Positions 51,593-60,804 of a stretch of DNA of 64,000 nt are shown piece by piece. Every line of letters starts with the position of its first letter. The stretch's first letter is position 1. Below the pieces are notes generated by a model. That model did no database searches and had not been told where the DNA came from. It worked only from the letters and a program-made list of their open reading frames with translations. The position numbers were made by a program, and so were the translations under genes. The stretch comes from Clostridiales bacterium. GTDB taxonomy: Bacteria; Bacillota; Clostridia; Christensenellales; Borkfalkiaceae. The stretch is from positions 72,359-136,358 of the forward strand of contig SVII01000001.1 in the NCBI GenBank assembly GCA_015069605.1. Reading direction: 5' to 3'.

Positions 51593-52327
51593 TTACATCG
51601 AATCTTTCAACGTTTCCTTGAGTTTGGACAGCAATTTTCTCTCCAACCTCGACACAAACATTTGTGAAACCCCTAATTTTTTTGCTGTATCACTCTGCGA
51701 CAATTCGTCCATATATCGACATTTGATTAACAGCTTTTCCGTTTCCGTAAAATCCCGCATTGCCGTGCGCAGCGTTTCTTTCATTTCAAAATCTTCGTAC
51801 TTATCCTCATCGTCAGCGATTAAGGAATACAGCGAACCAGTCTCTCCGTCTTCGCTGCTCGCCATGCCGTCCAACGATACCGTTCCACCGATTTCCAACG
51901 CTTGCACAACATCTTCGGCAGATAAATGCAATTCCTCAGCGATCAATTTCACGCTAGGCTTCACACCGTTTTGCGATTCGTATTCCAAGGAAAATTTTTT
52001 TACTTGCGTACTAATTTCACTGAGTCTTCTCGGCAATTTCACCATCCTCGATTTATCGCGGAAATAATTTTTAATCTCCCCCGTAATCGTAGGTGTGATA
52101 AACGTGGTGAATTGCATGCCAAGATCAGGCTCAAAACGATCAATTCCACGCAAAAGCGCGTACGACGCAACCTGTTTTAGATCGTCATACTCCACCCCTC
52201 TCCCGACGAATTTTTTAGCAAGAATGTCGGCTATGTAGAGATACTTCTCAGCGATTTGGTTTCGCAACGCAATATCGCCCGTCTCTTTGTAGCGCTTAAA
52301 CAGCTCGGTTGTCTTTTCGTCCGTCAT
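51593..52327 (-). CDS. RNA polymerase sigma factor, sigma-B/F/G family
   Basis: A 244-residue alternative sigma factor. Region 2 is DDLKQVASYALLRGIDRFEPDLGMQFTTFITPTITGEIKNYFRDKSRMVKLPRRL, region 3 follows (VKPSVKLIAEELHLSAEDVVQAL), and region 4 holds LSQSDTAKKLGVSQMFVSRLERKLLSKLK. No region 1.1. In Bacillus, SigB and SigF both follow an STAS and an anti-sigma gene, as here. The sequence alone does not say whether it governs stress or sporulation. It starts 8 bp after the preceding ATPase-like gene. Confidence 0.92.
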   Translation of the reverse strand: MTDEKTTELFKRYKETGDIALRNQIAEKYLYIADILAKKFVGRGVEYDDLKQVASYALLRGIDRFEPDLGMQFTTFITPTITGEIKNYFRDKSRMVKLPRRLSEISTQVKKFSLEYESQNGVKPSVKLIAEELHLSAEDVVQALEIGGTVSLDGMASSEDGETGSLYSLIADDEDKYEDFEMKETLRTAMRDFTETEKLLIKCRYMDELSQSDTAKKLGVSQMFVSRLERKLLSKLKETLKDSM

Positions 52328-52335
52328 TACCTATA

Positions 52336-52695
52336 TTAACCCTCGAAAGCAATTTTTTCTACTACGCCGTTTGCATTTTTGCAAAATTCTACTTCTTCAC
52401 CGACCAACGACAACAACAACGCACGCGAGATTTCATTCTCGATAGAGTCTTCTATTGCGCCCTCGTGCTCCGCGCCCTCCGCCACGCAAGCCAACGTTTC
52501 ACCTATCGTAAAGGTAATTGTCGCAGACAAAAAGCCACCGCGTTTTAAGATCAAAAGACTCTCCGTTACGCAAACCTTAAAATCCTCGGTCGAATCCACG
52601 TCAAACCCTGCGAGCGCGCAAAGTCCACCCGTTGTCAAACGCACCGTCGTTAAATATTCACCCGTAAGGGGCAACGTTACAGAAAATTTTTCCAT
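52336..52695 (-). CDS. RsbW/SpoIIAB-like anti-sigma protein with degenerate N-box
   Basis: A 119-residue protein at the usual anti-sigma position between STAS and sigma genes. RLTTGGLCALAGFDVDSTEDFKVCVTESLLIL matches the RsbW helix (RLTxSGIASRxGFDxExxEDIKVAVSEA), but where the N-box should read ExxxNxxxH the sequence has TESLLILKRGG, so the metal-binding Asn and His are gone. It may bind sigma without kinase activity, leaving ATPase function to the other copy. Start at 52695, because GGAG lies 10 bases upstream and the TTG of the track lies inside the STAS gene. Confidence 0.75.
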   Translation of the reverse strand: MEKFSVTLPLTGEYLTTVRLTTGGLCALAGFDVDSTEDFKVCVTESLLILKRGGFLSATITFTIGETLACVAEGAEHEGAIEDSIENEISRALLLSLVGEEVEFCKNANGVVEKIAFEG

Positions 52696-52696
52696 A

Positions 52697-53005
52697 TCAC
52701 GCAATCTCCATAATGGAATCCAATGAACAAATTACGAACAATTTCTTAATCTTCGGTTGCAAGTTGACAAGTTTCATACTAAACCCATCTGTTTTCAATG
52801 CCTTTAAAATTTTTACAAACGTACCCAGCGTCGTGCTGTCGATAAAATTTAATTCCTTGCAATCAAACACTACGTTTGCAGGAGTCGTTTTATACCCATC
52901 CAAAACCGCCTGGTAAAAAGCGTCCGCATTGCCCAAATCGATATCGCCAAATAAAGCGATTTTCAACACGCCTTCTTCCAAACCGATAATTTTTACTTCT
53001 TCCAT
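52697..53005 (-). CDS. anti-anti-sigma factor, STAS domain
   Basis: A 102-residue RsbV/SpoIIAA-type protein. The phosphorylation site is FIDSTTLGTFVKIL (Ser of DST, about residue 57), preceded by VVFDCKEL. In its dephosphorylated form it sequesters the anti-sigma factor and frees the sigma factor. The ATG at 53005 is preferred to 53011 because GGAGG is 7 bases from it and only 1 from the upstream one. First gene of the cassette; a TATAAT (minus) lies about 30 bp upstream. Confidence 0.9.
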   Translation of the reverse strand: MEEVKIIGLEEGVLKIALFGDIDLGNADAFYQAVLDGYKTTPANVVFDCKELNFIDSTTLGTFVKILKALKTDGFSMKLVNLQPKIKKLFVICSLDSIMEIA

Positions 53006-53045
53006 CGTCATTCCTCCGCGGAAAATTACTTCCTTATATTATATA

Positions 53046-53080
53046 TAAAACAAAACCGTCTGTTTTTAAACGGTTTTGCT
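53046..53080 (-). terminator. terminator of secA-prfB-tsaD-exporter operon
   Basis: Minus-strand stem AAAACCGT/ACGGTTTT with a ten-base loop and a GTTTTAT tail, just after the permease stop. Confidence 0.75.
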
Positions 53081-53090
53081 TAATTTTTAT

Positions 53091-54032
53091 TTACATAGCG
53101 ATGGGCAACAAATTACAGAGCAACCCGATCACAACAGAAAGTACATAGCAAAATACAATCAAAATCACATTTCGTTTCCACTTTCTTACGTTTTTTAACA
53201 ACACGACAAACCCCATGCCTGCATTCGCGCAAAGTCCCGCCACGCAAGAACCAAATGCGATACCGCCGCTTAAAAACGCTTCCGTTAAAACTACGCTGGA
53301 CGCACAATTAGGAATCAGCCCGATTGCACAAGTGATAAGGGGCTGTAAAAATTTGCTTTTATTCATAAATTCTACGAATGCAGCTTCGCCAACAGAATGA
53401 ATCGCCCACGTCAACACAAAATTCACAAGAAAAATTAATCCTGCTACTTTCAAGGCATGCAACACGGGATAGACGATATAATTCATCCAAGGTCGCGCCT
53501 CGTCGTGCGTACGCCCACAGGAACAGTTTGCCTCGACGTCGCGCTCGGATAAAAATTTTTGCATAAAGATTTCGTGGACAGTATCGGGAGTTTGTCCATA
53601 TGTCGCAGGCATTTCCACTTGCATTTGTTTGCGACCGATTAAACGCAAAAATCCATCCACACCATACCCGATCGCAATACCTAAAAGGATTTTCAGTGCG
53701 AGCATCGGTAACACCCATACTGCGCCTTCGCCCGACGAAATCATGATGATAAACGCTTCGTCACTCGTCGCAAAAAAGATCGCAAGCAACGTGCCGACGG
53801 TGATATATTTTTGTTCGTATAATTTCGCCGCCATGACGGAAAAACCGCATTGCGGAATCACACCCGTCGCCGCCCCCACCAAAGGTCCTAACTTTCCGCC
53901 CAAACGGTGGGAACGTTTTAAATCCGTTTTGTTTTCTAATAATTCAATGATGATATAGATAAACAGCACCCACGGCAACAACGGCAGAGTATCTTTGACT
54001 GCATGTAAGAATATTTCCCAAAAATGATCCAT
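53091..54032 (-). CDS. putative 10-TM heavy-metal exporter (ArsP_2-like permease)
   Basis: A 313-residue membrane protein with about 8-10 spans in two similar halves. Each half has a conserved Gly/Pro/Cys turn: VGAATGVIPQCGFSVMAAKLYEQKYITVGTLLAIFFATSDEAF and CAIGLIPNCASSVVLTEAFLSGGIAFGSCVAGLCANAGMGF. A cytoplasmic linker contains CSCG and His residues (about 168-180). These features resemble the ArsP_2/putative manganese or arsenite exporters. The gene starts 3 bp after tsaD, so it is part of that operon. The metal is not deducible. Confidence 0.7.
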   Translation of the reverse strand: MDHFWEIFLHAVKDTLPLLPWVLFIYIIIELLENKTDLKRSHRLGGKLGPLVGAATGVIPQCGFSVMAAKLYEQKYITVGTLLAIFFATSDEAFIIMISSGEGAVWVLPMLALKILLGIAIGYGVDGFLRLIGRKQMQVEMPATYGQTPDTVHEIFMQKFLSERDVEANCSCGRTHDEARPWMNYIVYPVLHALKVAGLIFLVNFVLTWAIHSVGEAAFVEFMNKSKFLQPLITCAIGLIPNCASSVVLTEAFLSGGIAFGSCVAGLCANAGMGFVVLLKNVRKWKRNVILIVFCYVLSVVIGLLCNLLPIAM

Positions 54033-54035
54033 ATT

Positions 54036-55127
54036 TTACACTTCCTTTTTCTCTTTCGCCGCTTTGCTTTGCACCGTTTCCAACGTCGCCGCCAAGGGAA
54101 TAGACGCCTTTGCATTCAAAGACATATCCGCAAAATTTCCTAAACGGAACTGTACCAAGCCCTCGGATGCGATCATTGCCGCATTATCCGTACAATATCT
54201 TTTTTCAGGCAACACCAATCGCAACCCATATTTATCGCAAGCCGCTTGCAACGATTGCCGCAAATAGCCGTTTGCCGCTACGCCGCCGCCAACCGTCACG
54301 CATTTTGAGCGTTTTTCCTTCGCCGCCGCGATGACTTTTTCCACCAATACGTCCACTGCCGCACTTTGAAAAGATGCCGCTACGTCCGCTTTGGAATATT
54401 CCTCGTTCTTTTGCTCCTTAGTATGACAATAGTTGATAACCGCCGTTTTTAAACCGCTGTACGAGAAATTGTACCCACCGCCGCCTTTCAGCATCTTGGG
54501 CATAGGAATATTCGCCTGACCATTCAATGCGCAACGTTCAATATTCGGCCCACCAGGATATTTCAACCCCAACACACGAGCCACTTTATCAAATGCTTCA
54601 CCTGCCGCATCGTCCAATGTCGCGCCGAGAATTTCAAATTCCGATTCCGTTTTCGTGTATAAAATCGCGGTATGCCCGCCGCTTGCCAACAACGTGACAA
54701 AAGGCGGTTTTAAATCAGGCGAATCCAAATACGCCGCCGCCAAATGCCCACGAATATGATTGACTGCAATCAACGGCTTATTCAAAGCATAGGCAAACGC
54801 CTTCGCAAAGGACACGCCCACAAGCAATGCGCCTAGCAATCCCGCTCCGTACGTTACGGCTACCGCGTCAATATCCTGATAAGAAATCCCTGCGTTTTTA
54901 ACTGCGCGTTCGACAACGTCCGCAACGTAATCGGTGTGTGCGCGCGAAGCGATTTCGGGTACAACTCCGCCGTATAAGGCTTGTATGCTGGCAGAAGACG
55001 CAATTTCGTCGGATAAAATTTTTCTACCGCAAATCACCGCCGCTGCCGTTTCGTCGCAGGACGTTTCAATCCCGAGAATAATCGGGTCTTTTTTATTCAA
55101 ATCAATATTCTTTAACGGATCGTACAT
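54036..55127 (-). CDS. tsaD: tRNA N6-adenosine threonylcarbamoyltransferase
   Basis: TsaD transfers threonylcarbamoyl to A37 of ANN-decoding tRNAs, with TsaB, TsaE and TsaC. In 363 residues: ILGIETSCDETA, the ligand-binding GGVVPEIASRAH, metal site NHIRGH (usual NHLEGH), TLLASGGHTAIL, FSYSGLKTAV, VGGGVAANGYL and CTDNAAMIA. The N-terminus is about 15 residues longer than usual, and the ATG at 55127 has no good ribosome site. A 22-codon upstream frame, beginning in the dispersed repeat at 55170 and ending just after this ATG, could couple translation. Downstream of prfB by 69 bp. Confidence 0.95.
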   Translation of the reverse strand: MYDPLKNIDLNKKDPIILGIETSCDETAAAVICGRKILSDEIASSASIQALYGGVVPEIASRAHTDYVADVVERAVKNAGISYQDIDAVAVTYGAGLLGALLVGVSFAKAFAYALNKPLIAVNHIRGHLAAAYLDSPDLKPPFVTLLASGGHTAILYTKTESEFEILGATLDDAAGEAFDKVARVLGLKYPGGPNIERCALNGQANIPMPKMLKGGGGYNFSYSGLKTAVINYCHTKEQKNEEYSKADVAASFQSAAVDVLVEKVIAAAKEKRSKCVTVGGGVAANGYLRQSLQAACDKYGLRLVLPEKRYCTDNAAMIASEGLVQFRLGNFADMSLNAKASIPLAATLETVQSKAAKEKKEV

Positions 55128-55166
55128 AATTTACCAACTTAATGCTTATATCAAACAAAGGGGCGG

Positions 55167-55193
55167 TCATTGCGTACCTGCCCCCTTCCTTTT
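55167..55193 (-). repeat. dispersed repeat copy (prfB/tsaD gap)
   Basis: Minus strand AAAAGGAAGGGGGCAGGTAC then GCAATGA, five bases after the prfB stop. Confidence 0.65.
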
Positions 55194-55196
55194 ATG

Positions 55197-56294
55197 TTAA
55201 GACTTCTTCAAGTAATCGATAATAAAGCCGTGAAGATCCCCGTCCATTACCGCCTGAATATCACCTTTTTCGTAACCCGTACGGTGATCTTTCGCCATCG
55301 TGTACGGACAGAATACGTAGGAACGAATCTGCGCGCCCCATTCAATCTTCTTCACGTCGCCTTTCATTGCTGCCGCTTCCGCTTGACGCTGTTCAATTTT
55401 CTTTTCGAGCAATTTAGAACGCAACATGTTGAAACACATCGCTTTGTTTTGAAGCTGTGAACGCTCGTTTTGACACTGCACCACGATTCCTGTCGGGAAG
55501 TGCGTGATACGCACAGCCGAAGCAACTTTGTTTACGTTCTGACCGCCTGCGCCGCCTGAATGGTAGATGTCGATACGGATATCGTCGTCGTTGATTTCTA
55601 CTTCGTCGTCTTCTTCAACTTCTGGCATAACTTCCAAGGAACAAAAGGAAGTTTGACGGCGTTTGTTCGCATCGAAAGGCGAGATTCGCACCAAACGATG
55701 TACGCCCATTTCCGCTTTCAAAAACCCGTACGCATTTTCCCCTTCCACACGGAAATCGACACTCTTAAACCCAGCGCCGTCCCCTGCTTCACGATCAAGT
55801 TCGTACACCTTAAATCCCATCTTTTCGCAATATCTGCAATACATACGGTAGAGCATTTGACACCAGTCACAAGCTTCCGTACCGCCTGCGCCTGCGTGCA
55901 GAGCCAACATAGCGTTGTGGTTGTCGTACGGCCCTTTCAAAATCGCGCGGATACGCATATCTTCAATATCCTTTTCCGCCACCGTAAGCATTTCATCTAA
56001 TTCAGCAATCAAACTCTCGTCTTCCGTTTCCTCGATCAAATCGATAACGTCTTCCGCATCTTTTAACGCCGTTTCGCCCTTTTCATACGCGGCAATTTTA
56101 TTGCGGATTGCGGACAGTTCGCGCCCGATTTTCGTCGATCTTTCCAAATCTTGCCAAACGTCGGGGCTTTCCTGTTCTTTTTCTAACTCCGCAGCACGAG
56201 GTCTTAAATGCTCGATATCCAAAGCGTATTCCGCTTCTTTCAACGTCGCGCGCATCGCTTGAATTTTTAATCTGTAATCGTCTGCTTTAAACAT
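55197..56294 (-). CDS. prfB: peptide chain release factor 2
   Basis: RF2 reads UGA and UAA stop codons. The 365-residue protein has the codon-recognition motif SPFDANKRR (SPF) at about residue 205 and the catalytic GGQ in SGGAGGQNVNK (about 245). The gene is continuous: the CTTTGAC programmed frameshift found in many prfB genes is absent, with GCTTTGGAT at that region reading through in frame. It follows secA by 45 bp. A full dispersed repeat lies in the 69-bp gap between its stop and tsaD. Confidence 0.96.
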   Translation of the reverse strand: MFKADDYRLKIQAMRATLKEAEYALDIEHLRPRAAELEKEQESPDVWQDLERSTKIGRELSAIRNKIAAYEKGETALKDAEDVIDLIEETEDESLIAELDEMLTVAEKDIEDMRIRAILKGPYDNHNAMLALHAGAGGTEACDWCQMLYRMYCRYCEKMGFKVYELDREAGDGAGFKSVDFRVEGENAYGFLKAEMGVHRLVRISPFDANKRRQTSFCSLEVMPEVEEDDEVEINDDDIRIDIYHSGGAGGQNVNKVASAVRITHFPTGIVVQCQNERSQLQNKAMCFNMLRSKLLEKKIEQRQAEAAAMKGDVKKIEWGAQIRSYVFCPYTMAKDHRTGYEKGDIQAVMDGDLHGFIIDYLKKS

Positions 56295-56339
56295 ATAACT
56301 TTCCTTTTTTCTTCTTTTCTATGCGATGAACGCGTTCTT

Positions 56340-59306
56340 TTATTTGTTTTCGTTGTTATTTTGTTGCGCTCTTTCCTGTGCTTCCTTGAACGAGGACATA
56401 CTCGACAAAGGCGAAGGCATTTGACGACGGAAAGGTCTTGCAGGAGCCGCTTGTGCGGGAGCAGGCGCTGCGCCGCCATTTACAACCTGCGCCGCAGGCG
56501 CGTTGCCGCGAACCACTTGCACAGGAGCGGGACGAGCTTCAATACGCACTTTCAAAAGCGTACTGATTGTCGTGCGTTGAATACGCTCAACCATTTCGTC
56601 GAACATATCAAAACCTTCTTTCTTGTACGAGATGATGGGATCAACCTGACCATACGCGCGAAGACTGATACCTTTTCTAAGCTGATCCATCGCGTCGATA
56701 TGATCGATCCAGTTTCTATCTACCGTCATAAGAAGCACTCTGCGTTCCACCGCCGAGAAATCCACTTGCATTTCTTGAAGTTCTTCAATCTTCTTCTCGT
56801 ATTCTTTGGTAACCTTTTTGGTAATCTTTTCGATTGCCTTATCGTAATCCCACTTTTCCAATCTTTCGCGAGTGACGTAGTTCGTGCCTTCGGGCAACAA
56901 TTTCGCTTCCAACGCCGCGTTGAGATCGCTTTCGTTCCAACGTTCGGGCATTGCGTCGGTGTTGACCGCCGAGCGCACCGTATCCACAACGTAATCGGGG
57001 ATATATTTCAAAATTTGTTCGTGAACGTTTTCGCCGCGCAATACGTTCATACGTTCCGCGTACATAACTTCACGTTGTTTGTTCATAACGTCGTCGTACT
57101 GCAAGACGTTCTTACGGATACCGAAGTTCCTGCCTTCGATTGTCTTTTGCGCGTTTTCAATACCATGCGAAAGCATCTTGGATTCCAAACACGTATCCTC
57201 GTCGATTTTGAACATATTGTACAAGGACTTCATTCTCTCGCCGCCGAAACGCATAACGAGATCGTCCTCCAAGGACAAATAGAACACGGAATCGCCCACG
57301 TCACCTTGACGGCCCGCACGACCGCGGAGCTGGTTGTCAATACGACGGGATTCGTGACGTTCCGTACCGATAATACAAAGACCGCCTGCTTCGATTACCT
57401 TCGCTTTTTCTTCGTCCGTTTCCTTCTTATAATGCGCGTACACGAATTTATATCTGTCACGGAGCGTTTGAATTTCTTCACTGATGTCCGTGATGTACAT
57501 ACTCATCGCCAAATCAATATCTTCGGGCGTGTTGCCTTCTTCACGCAAACGCTTCTTCGCAAGATATTCCGCGTTACCGCCGAGCAAGATGTCCGTACCA
57601 CGACCTGCCATGTTGGTGGAAATGGTTACCGCACCAAGTCTACCTGCCTGCGCAACGATTTCCGCTTCGCGTTCGTGGTTTTTCGCGTTCAAAATATTAT
57701 GTTTTACGCCGTTTTTCTTCAACAAACGAGAAATTTCTTCCGATTTATCTACCGACGACGTACCCACGAGTACGGGCTGACCCTTTGCGTGGCGTTTCAT
57801 AATTTCTTCAATAATCGCACGTTTTTTACCATTAACCGTAGAATATACTCTATCGGGTTGGTCGATACGCTGAATGGGACGGTTGGTGGGAATTTCCACA
57901 ACGTCCAACGAATAAATAGTTCTAAATTCTCCTTCTTCCGTTTTTGCCGTACCCGTCATACCCGACAATTTCTTGTACAAACGGAAATAGTTCTGGAAGG
58001 TAATCGTTGCATACGTCTTGTTTTCGCTACGTACTTCCACCCCTTCTTTCGCTTCGATTGCCTGATGCAAACCGTCCGAATAACGACGACCAATCATAAG
58101 ACGACCCGTAAATTCGTCAACGATAATAACTTCCCCTTCGCTTACGATATAATCTTCGTCCAACTTAAACAACTTATGTGCTTTCAACGCCTGTTGAATG
58201 TGGTGGTTGAGATCCGCGTGCTCGATTTCCGCAATGTTGTCGATGTGGAAGAATTTTTCCGCCTTTCTTGCGCCGCTTTCGGTAAGTTCCACCGTCTTGT
58301 CCTTACGGTTGATGATATAATCCCAATCCCTTGCCGCAGCCATCGAACGTCTGCCTTCGGGCGCCGCCGCCAAAGCTGCCGCTCTCTTTTCTTCCATTTC
58401 CGCTTCGTAGTTTGCCTGTTCTTCCAAGGTCATCTTGGTATAATCCACGAAATCGTCGTCCTCTTCGTCGTCTGCAATATCCACAACCTTTTTCTTCTTA
58501 TTCTTTTTATTCGCGCGAGCCGCTTCCAAAGCCGCATCCTCTTCTTCTTTCAGCTCGTCATCAAAGCCGCCCGAAAGAGTACGAACAAGTCTGTCAACCT
58601 GCACGTACAAATCAGAGGATTTTTCCCCTTTACCCGAAATAATCAAAGGAGTTCTTGCTTCGTCGATCAAAATGGAGTCAACTTCGTCGACGATTGCAAA
58701 CGTAAGATCGCGTTGCACCATTCTGTTGATGTCCGTTTTCAAGTTATCACGAAGATAATCGAACCCAAACTCATTATTTGTACCATACACGATATTACAC
58801 TTGTACGCTTCACGCTTTTCGTCGTCTTCCATACCAGGCACAACAACGCCGACGGTAAGACCCATGAACTTATGCACTTTTCCCATCCATTCCGCGTCAC
58901 GTTTTGCAAGGTAGTCGTTGACGGTTACAATATGCACGCTTTTCCCAGAAAGCGCGTTCAAATAAGCAGGGAGTGTAGATACGAGAGTTTTACCTTCACC
59001 AGTTCTCATTTCCGCGATACGGCCCTGATGCAAACAGATACCGCCGATAATCTGCACGCGGAAGTGGCGCATACCAAGTACACGCTTACCAGCCTCTCTC
59101 AACGCTGCAAACGCGTCGTATAAAATATCGTCCAGAGTTTCCCCATTTTCCAAGCGGCCCTTTAAAACTTCCGTCTGCGCCTTCAAAGTTTCGTCGTCCA
59201 TCGCTTGATACTTGCTCTCCAACTCCTCCACTTTGTCTGCCATTTTGTTTAAATTTTTCAGGCTTCTTCTTCCGTCGCCGCCTTTCAAATACTTGATCAG
59301 TCCCAT
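56340..59306 (-). CDS. secA: preprotein translocase ATPase SecA
   Basis: SecA drives export through SecYEG. In 988 residues: motor motifs MRTGEGKT (Walker A), FAIVDEVDSILIDEARTPL (Walker B/DEAD), the preprotein-binding part with VEIPTNRPIQRIDQPD, NMAGRGTDI, and RGRAGRQGD; the helical scaffold follows. The usual C-terminal zinc motif CxCxSGKKYKxCC is missing, and the protein ends in a Pro/Ala/Gln-rich tail. An unusual charged insertion lies between nucleotide domain and cross-linking domain (DDELKEEEDAALEAARANKKNKKKKVVDIADDEEDDD, about 250-320). I start at 59306 (MGLIKYLKGG), five bases after GGAG. Confidence 0.96.
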   Translation of the reverse strand: MGLIKYLKGGDGRRSLKNLNKMADKVEELESKYQAMDDETLKAQTEVLKGRLENGETLDDILYDAFAALREAGKRVLGMRHFRVQIIGGICLHQGRIAEMRTGEGKTLVSTLPAYLNALSGKSVHIVTVNDYLAKRDAEWMGKVHKFMGLTVGVVVPGMEDDEKREAYKCNIVYGTNNEFGFDYLRDNLKTDINRMVQRDLTFAIVDEVDSILIDEARTPLIISGKGEKSSDLYVQVDRLVRTLSGGFDDELKEEEDAALEAARANKKNKKKKVVDIADDEEDDDFVDYTKMTLEEQANYEAEMEEKRAAALAAAPEGRRSMAAARDWDYIINRKDKTVELTESGARKAEKFFHIDNIAEIEHADLNHHIQQALKAHKLFKLDEDYIVSEGEVIIVDEFTGRLMIGRRYSDGLHQAIEAKEGVEVRSENKTYATITFQNYFRLYKKLSGMTGTAKTEEGEFRTIYSLDVVEIPTNRPIQRIDQPDRVYSTVNGKKRAIIEEIMKRHAKGQPVLVGTSSVDKSEEISRLLKKNGVKHNILNAKNHEREAEIVAQAGRLGAVTISTNMAGRGTDILLGGNAEYLAKKRLREEGNTPEDIDLAMSMYITDISEEIQTLRDRYKFVYAHYKKETDEEKAKVIEAGGLCIIGTERHESRRIDNQLRGRAGRQGDVGDSVFYLSLEDDLVMRFGGERMKSLYNMFKIDEDTCLESKMLSHGIENAQKTIEGRNFGIRKNVLQYDDVMNKQREVMYAERMNVLRGENVHEQILKYIPDYVVDTVRSAVNTDAMPERWNESDLNAALEAKLLPEGTNYVTRERLEKWDYDKAIEKITKKVTKEYEKKIEELQEMQVDFSAVERRVLLMTVDRNWIDHIDAMDQLRKGISLRAYGQVDPIISYKKEGFDMFDEMVERIQRTTISTLLKVRIEARPAPVQVVRGNAPAAQVVNGGAAPAPAQAAPARPFRRQMPSPLSSMSSFKEAQERAQQNNNENK

Positions 59307-59392
59307 AAAAACTCCGATAAAATTATTTTTGTGATTTTTTGTTTTGATTTTGCTTGCTGAGCGCACACTCAGCCATCATATCGTCACTTTAT

Positions 59393-59420
59393 ATTTTACA
59401 ATATTTCTCTTGAAAATCAA
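59393..59420 (-). promoter_or_regulatory. promoter of secA operon
   Basis: TTGATT, 16-bp spacer, TAAAAT on the minus strand, about 90 bp before secA. A GCTGAG-N6-CTCAGC hairpin (59356-59373) lies in the leader. Confidence 0.6.
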
Positions 59421-59555
59421 AGCGTTTTCACGCCGTTTTATAAAATTTCTCTTATAAATAACGTCGCGCGTGCGAAAAACTTTTTAAAATCATATTGTAT
59501 ATACCCGTTTTTTCGTCCTTTGACACAGATTTTACGGAATTTATTCATTTCTGTT

Positions 59556-59597
59556 GCAAAGAAAAATCAGCAAGCCTTTTCACCTGCTGATCTTTGA
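59556..59597 (-). terminator. terminator after metK
   Basis: Minus-strand stem ATCAGCA/TGCTGAT with a 12-base loop followed by TTTTCTTT, about 30 bp past the metK stop. Confidence 0.85.
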
Positions 59598-59624
59598 TAC
59601 GTTTTTCACGCCGTTTGATTTATT

Positions 59625-60791
59625 TTATTCTTGAATGTATTTACTCAATTTTTCCGCTCTATCCGTCTTTTCCCACGAGAAACCTTTATAACCGAAATGC
59701 CCGTACGCCGCCGTTTTCTTGAAAATGGGGTTGCGCAATTCCAGTTCTTTGATAATCGCATAGGGACGAAGGTCGAATTCTTTCTTGACAATTTCCGCCA
59801 ACGTTTCGTCGTCAAGTTTGCCCGTGCCGTGGCTGTCCACGAAAATAGAAACGGGGTTGGCTACGCCGATTGCGTAAGCGACTTGAATTTCCAACTCGTC
59901 CGCAAGCCCTGCCGCTACGAGATTTTTCGCGATATATCTGCAATAATACGCCGCGGATCTATCCACTTTCGTAGGATCTTTGCCCGAAAACGCACCGCCG
60001 CCGTGCGCGCATCTACCGCCATAGGTGTCAACGATAATCTTTCTACCCGTCAAACCGCTGTCGCCTTCCGGCCCACCGATTTCAAATCTGCCCGTGGGGT
60101 TGATATAAATTTTCGTATTTTTATCCATCAACCATGCGGGAATGATTTCATCAATGATATATTTTTTTACGTCCTCGCGGATTTGTTCTTGCGTAACTTC
60201 CGCGTTGTGTTGCGTGGAAATGACTACCGTATCCACTCGTTTTGCTACGCCGTCCACATATTCCACCGTCACCTGCGTTTTTCCGTCGGGACGAAGATAA
60301 GGCAATAAGCCCTGTCTGCGCACGTCCGTCAAACGTTTCGCCAAACGGTGTGACAACGACAACGTCAAGGGCATCAATTCCTTGGTTTCGCGACAAGCAT
60401 AACCGAACATCATACCCTGATCGCCTGCGCCGAGAAGATCTGCTTCGTCACCGCCTGCTTTGTGTTCCATCGACGCATTGACACCCATAGCGATGTCGGG
60501 GGATTGCGTGTGGATTGCCGTAATAATCTTACATTTGTCGTAAGCGAACGTACCAAAATCATAGCCGATATCACGGATAATTTCACGCGCTGTCTTTTCA
60601 TAATCAACCTGCGCCGTCGTCGTTACTTCGCCCATAATCAGGAGCGTATCAAACGCTGCGGAACATTCCACCGCCGCGCGCGCCTGCGGGTCGATTGCTA
60701 AAATCGCGTCCAAAATACCGTCGGAGATATTGTCGCATACCTTATCGGGATGTCCTTCGGTGACGCTTTCACTGGTAAAAAACTTTTTCAT
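59625..60791 (-). CDS. metK: S-adenosylmethionine synthetase
   Basis: MetK makes SAM from methionine and ATP. The 388-residue protein has all motifs: [27 protein letters not shown] (ATP), [16 protein letters not shown] (phosphate loop) and [18 protein letters not shown] (P-loop-like, active-site GGGAFSGKD). Start at 60791 ([10 protein letters not shown]) with GAGG 9 bases upstream; the track's start lies in the leader stem. Unlike most Clostridia I see no SAM-I riboswitch core in its leader. Instead the transcript begins about 380 nt upstream and contains a 281-bp inverted-repeat element directly before the ribosome site. Confidence 0.97.
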   Translation of the reverse strand: MKKFFTSESVTEGHPDKVCDNISDGILDAILAIDPQARAAVECSAAFDTLLIMGEVTTTAQVDYEKTAREIIRDIGYDFGTFAYDKCKIITAIHTQSPDIAMGVNASMEHKAGGDEADLLGAGDQGMMFGYACRETKELMPLTLSLSHRLAKRLTDVRRQGLLPYLRPDGKTQVTVEYVDGVAKRVDTVVISTQHNAEVTQEQIREDVKKYIIDEIIPAWLMDKNTKIYINPTGRFEIGGPEGDSGLTGRKIIVDTYGGRCAHGGGAFSGKDPTKVDRSAAYYCRYIAKNLVAAGLADELEIQVAYAIGVANPVSIFVDSHGTGKLDDETLAEIVKKEFDLRPYAIIKELELRNPIFKKTAAYGHFGYKGFSWEKTDRAEKLSKYIQE

Positions 60792-60804
60792 GTAAAAAAT
60801 CCTC

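Noticed and set aside
55197-56294. Programmed frameshift in prfB
   Set aside because: The reading frame is continuous and the CTTTGAC slippery/stop signal is absent.
57630-57660. GCAGGCAGGTAGAC in secA as a dispersed-repeat copy
   Set aside because: It encodes the conserved VAQAGRLGAVT stretch of SecA and lacks the TATGCGTTGA half, so it is chance similarity.
56361-59123. 920-residue plus-strand ORF opposite secA
   Set aside because: A shadow of secA on the antisense strand; secA has all family motifs and a ribosome site.
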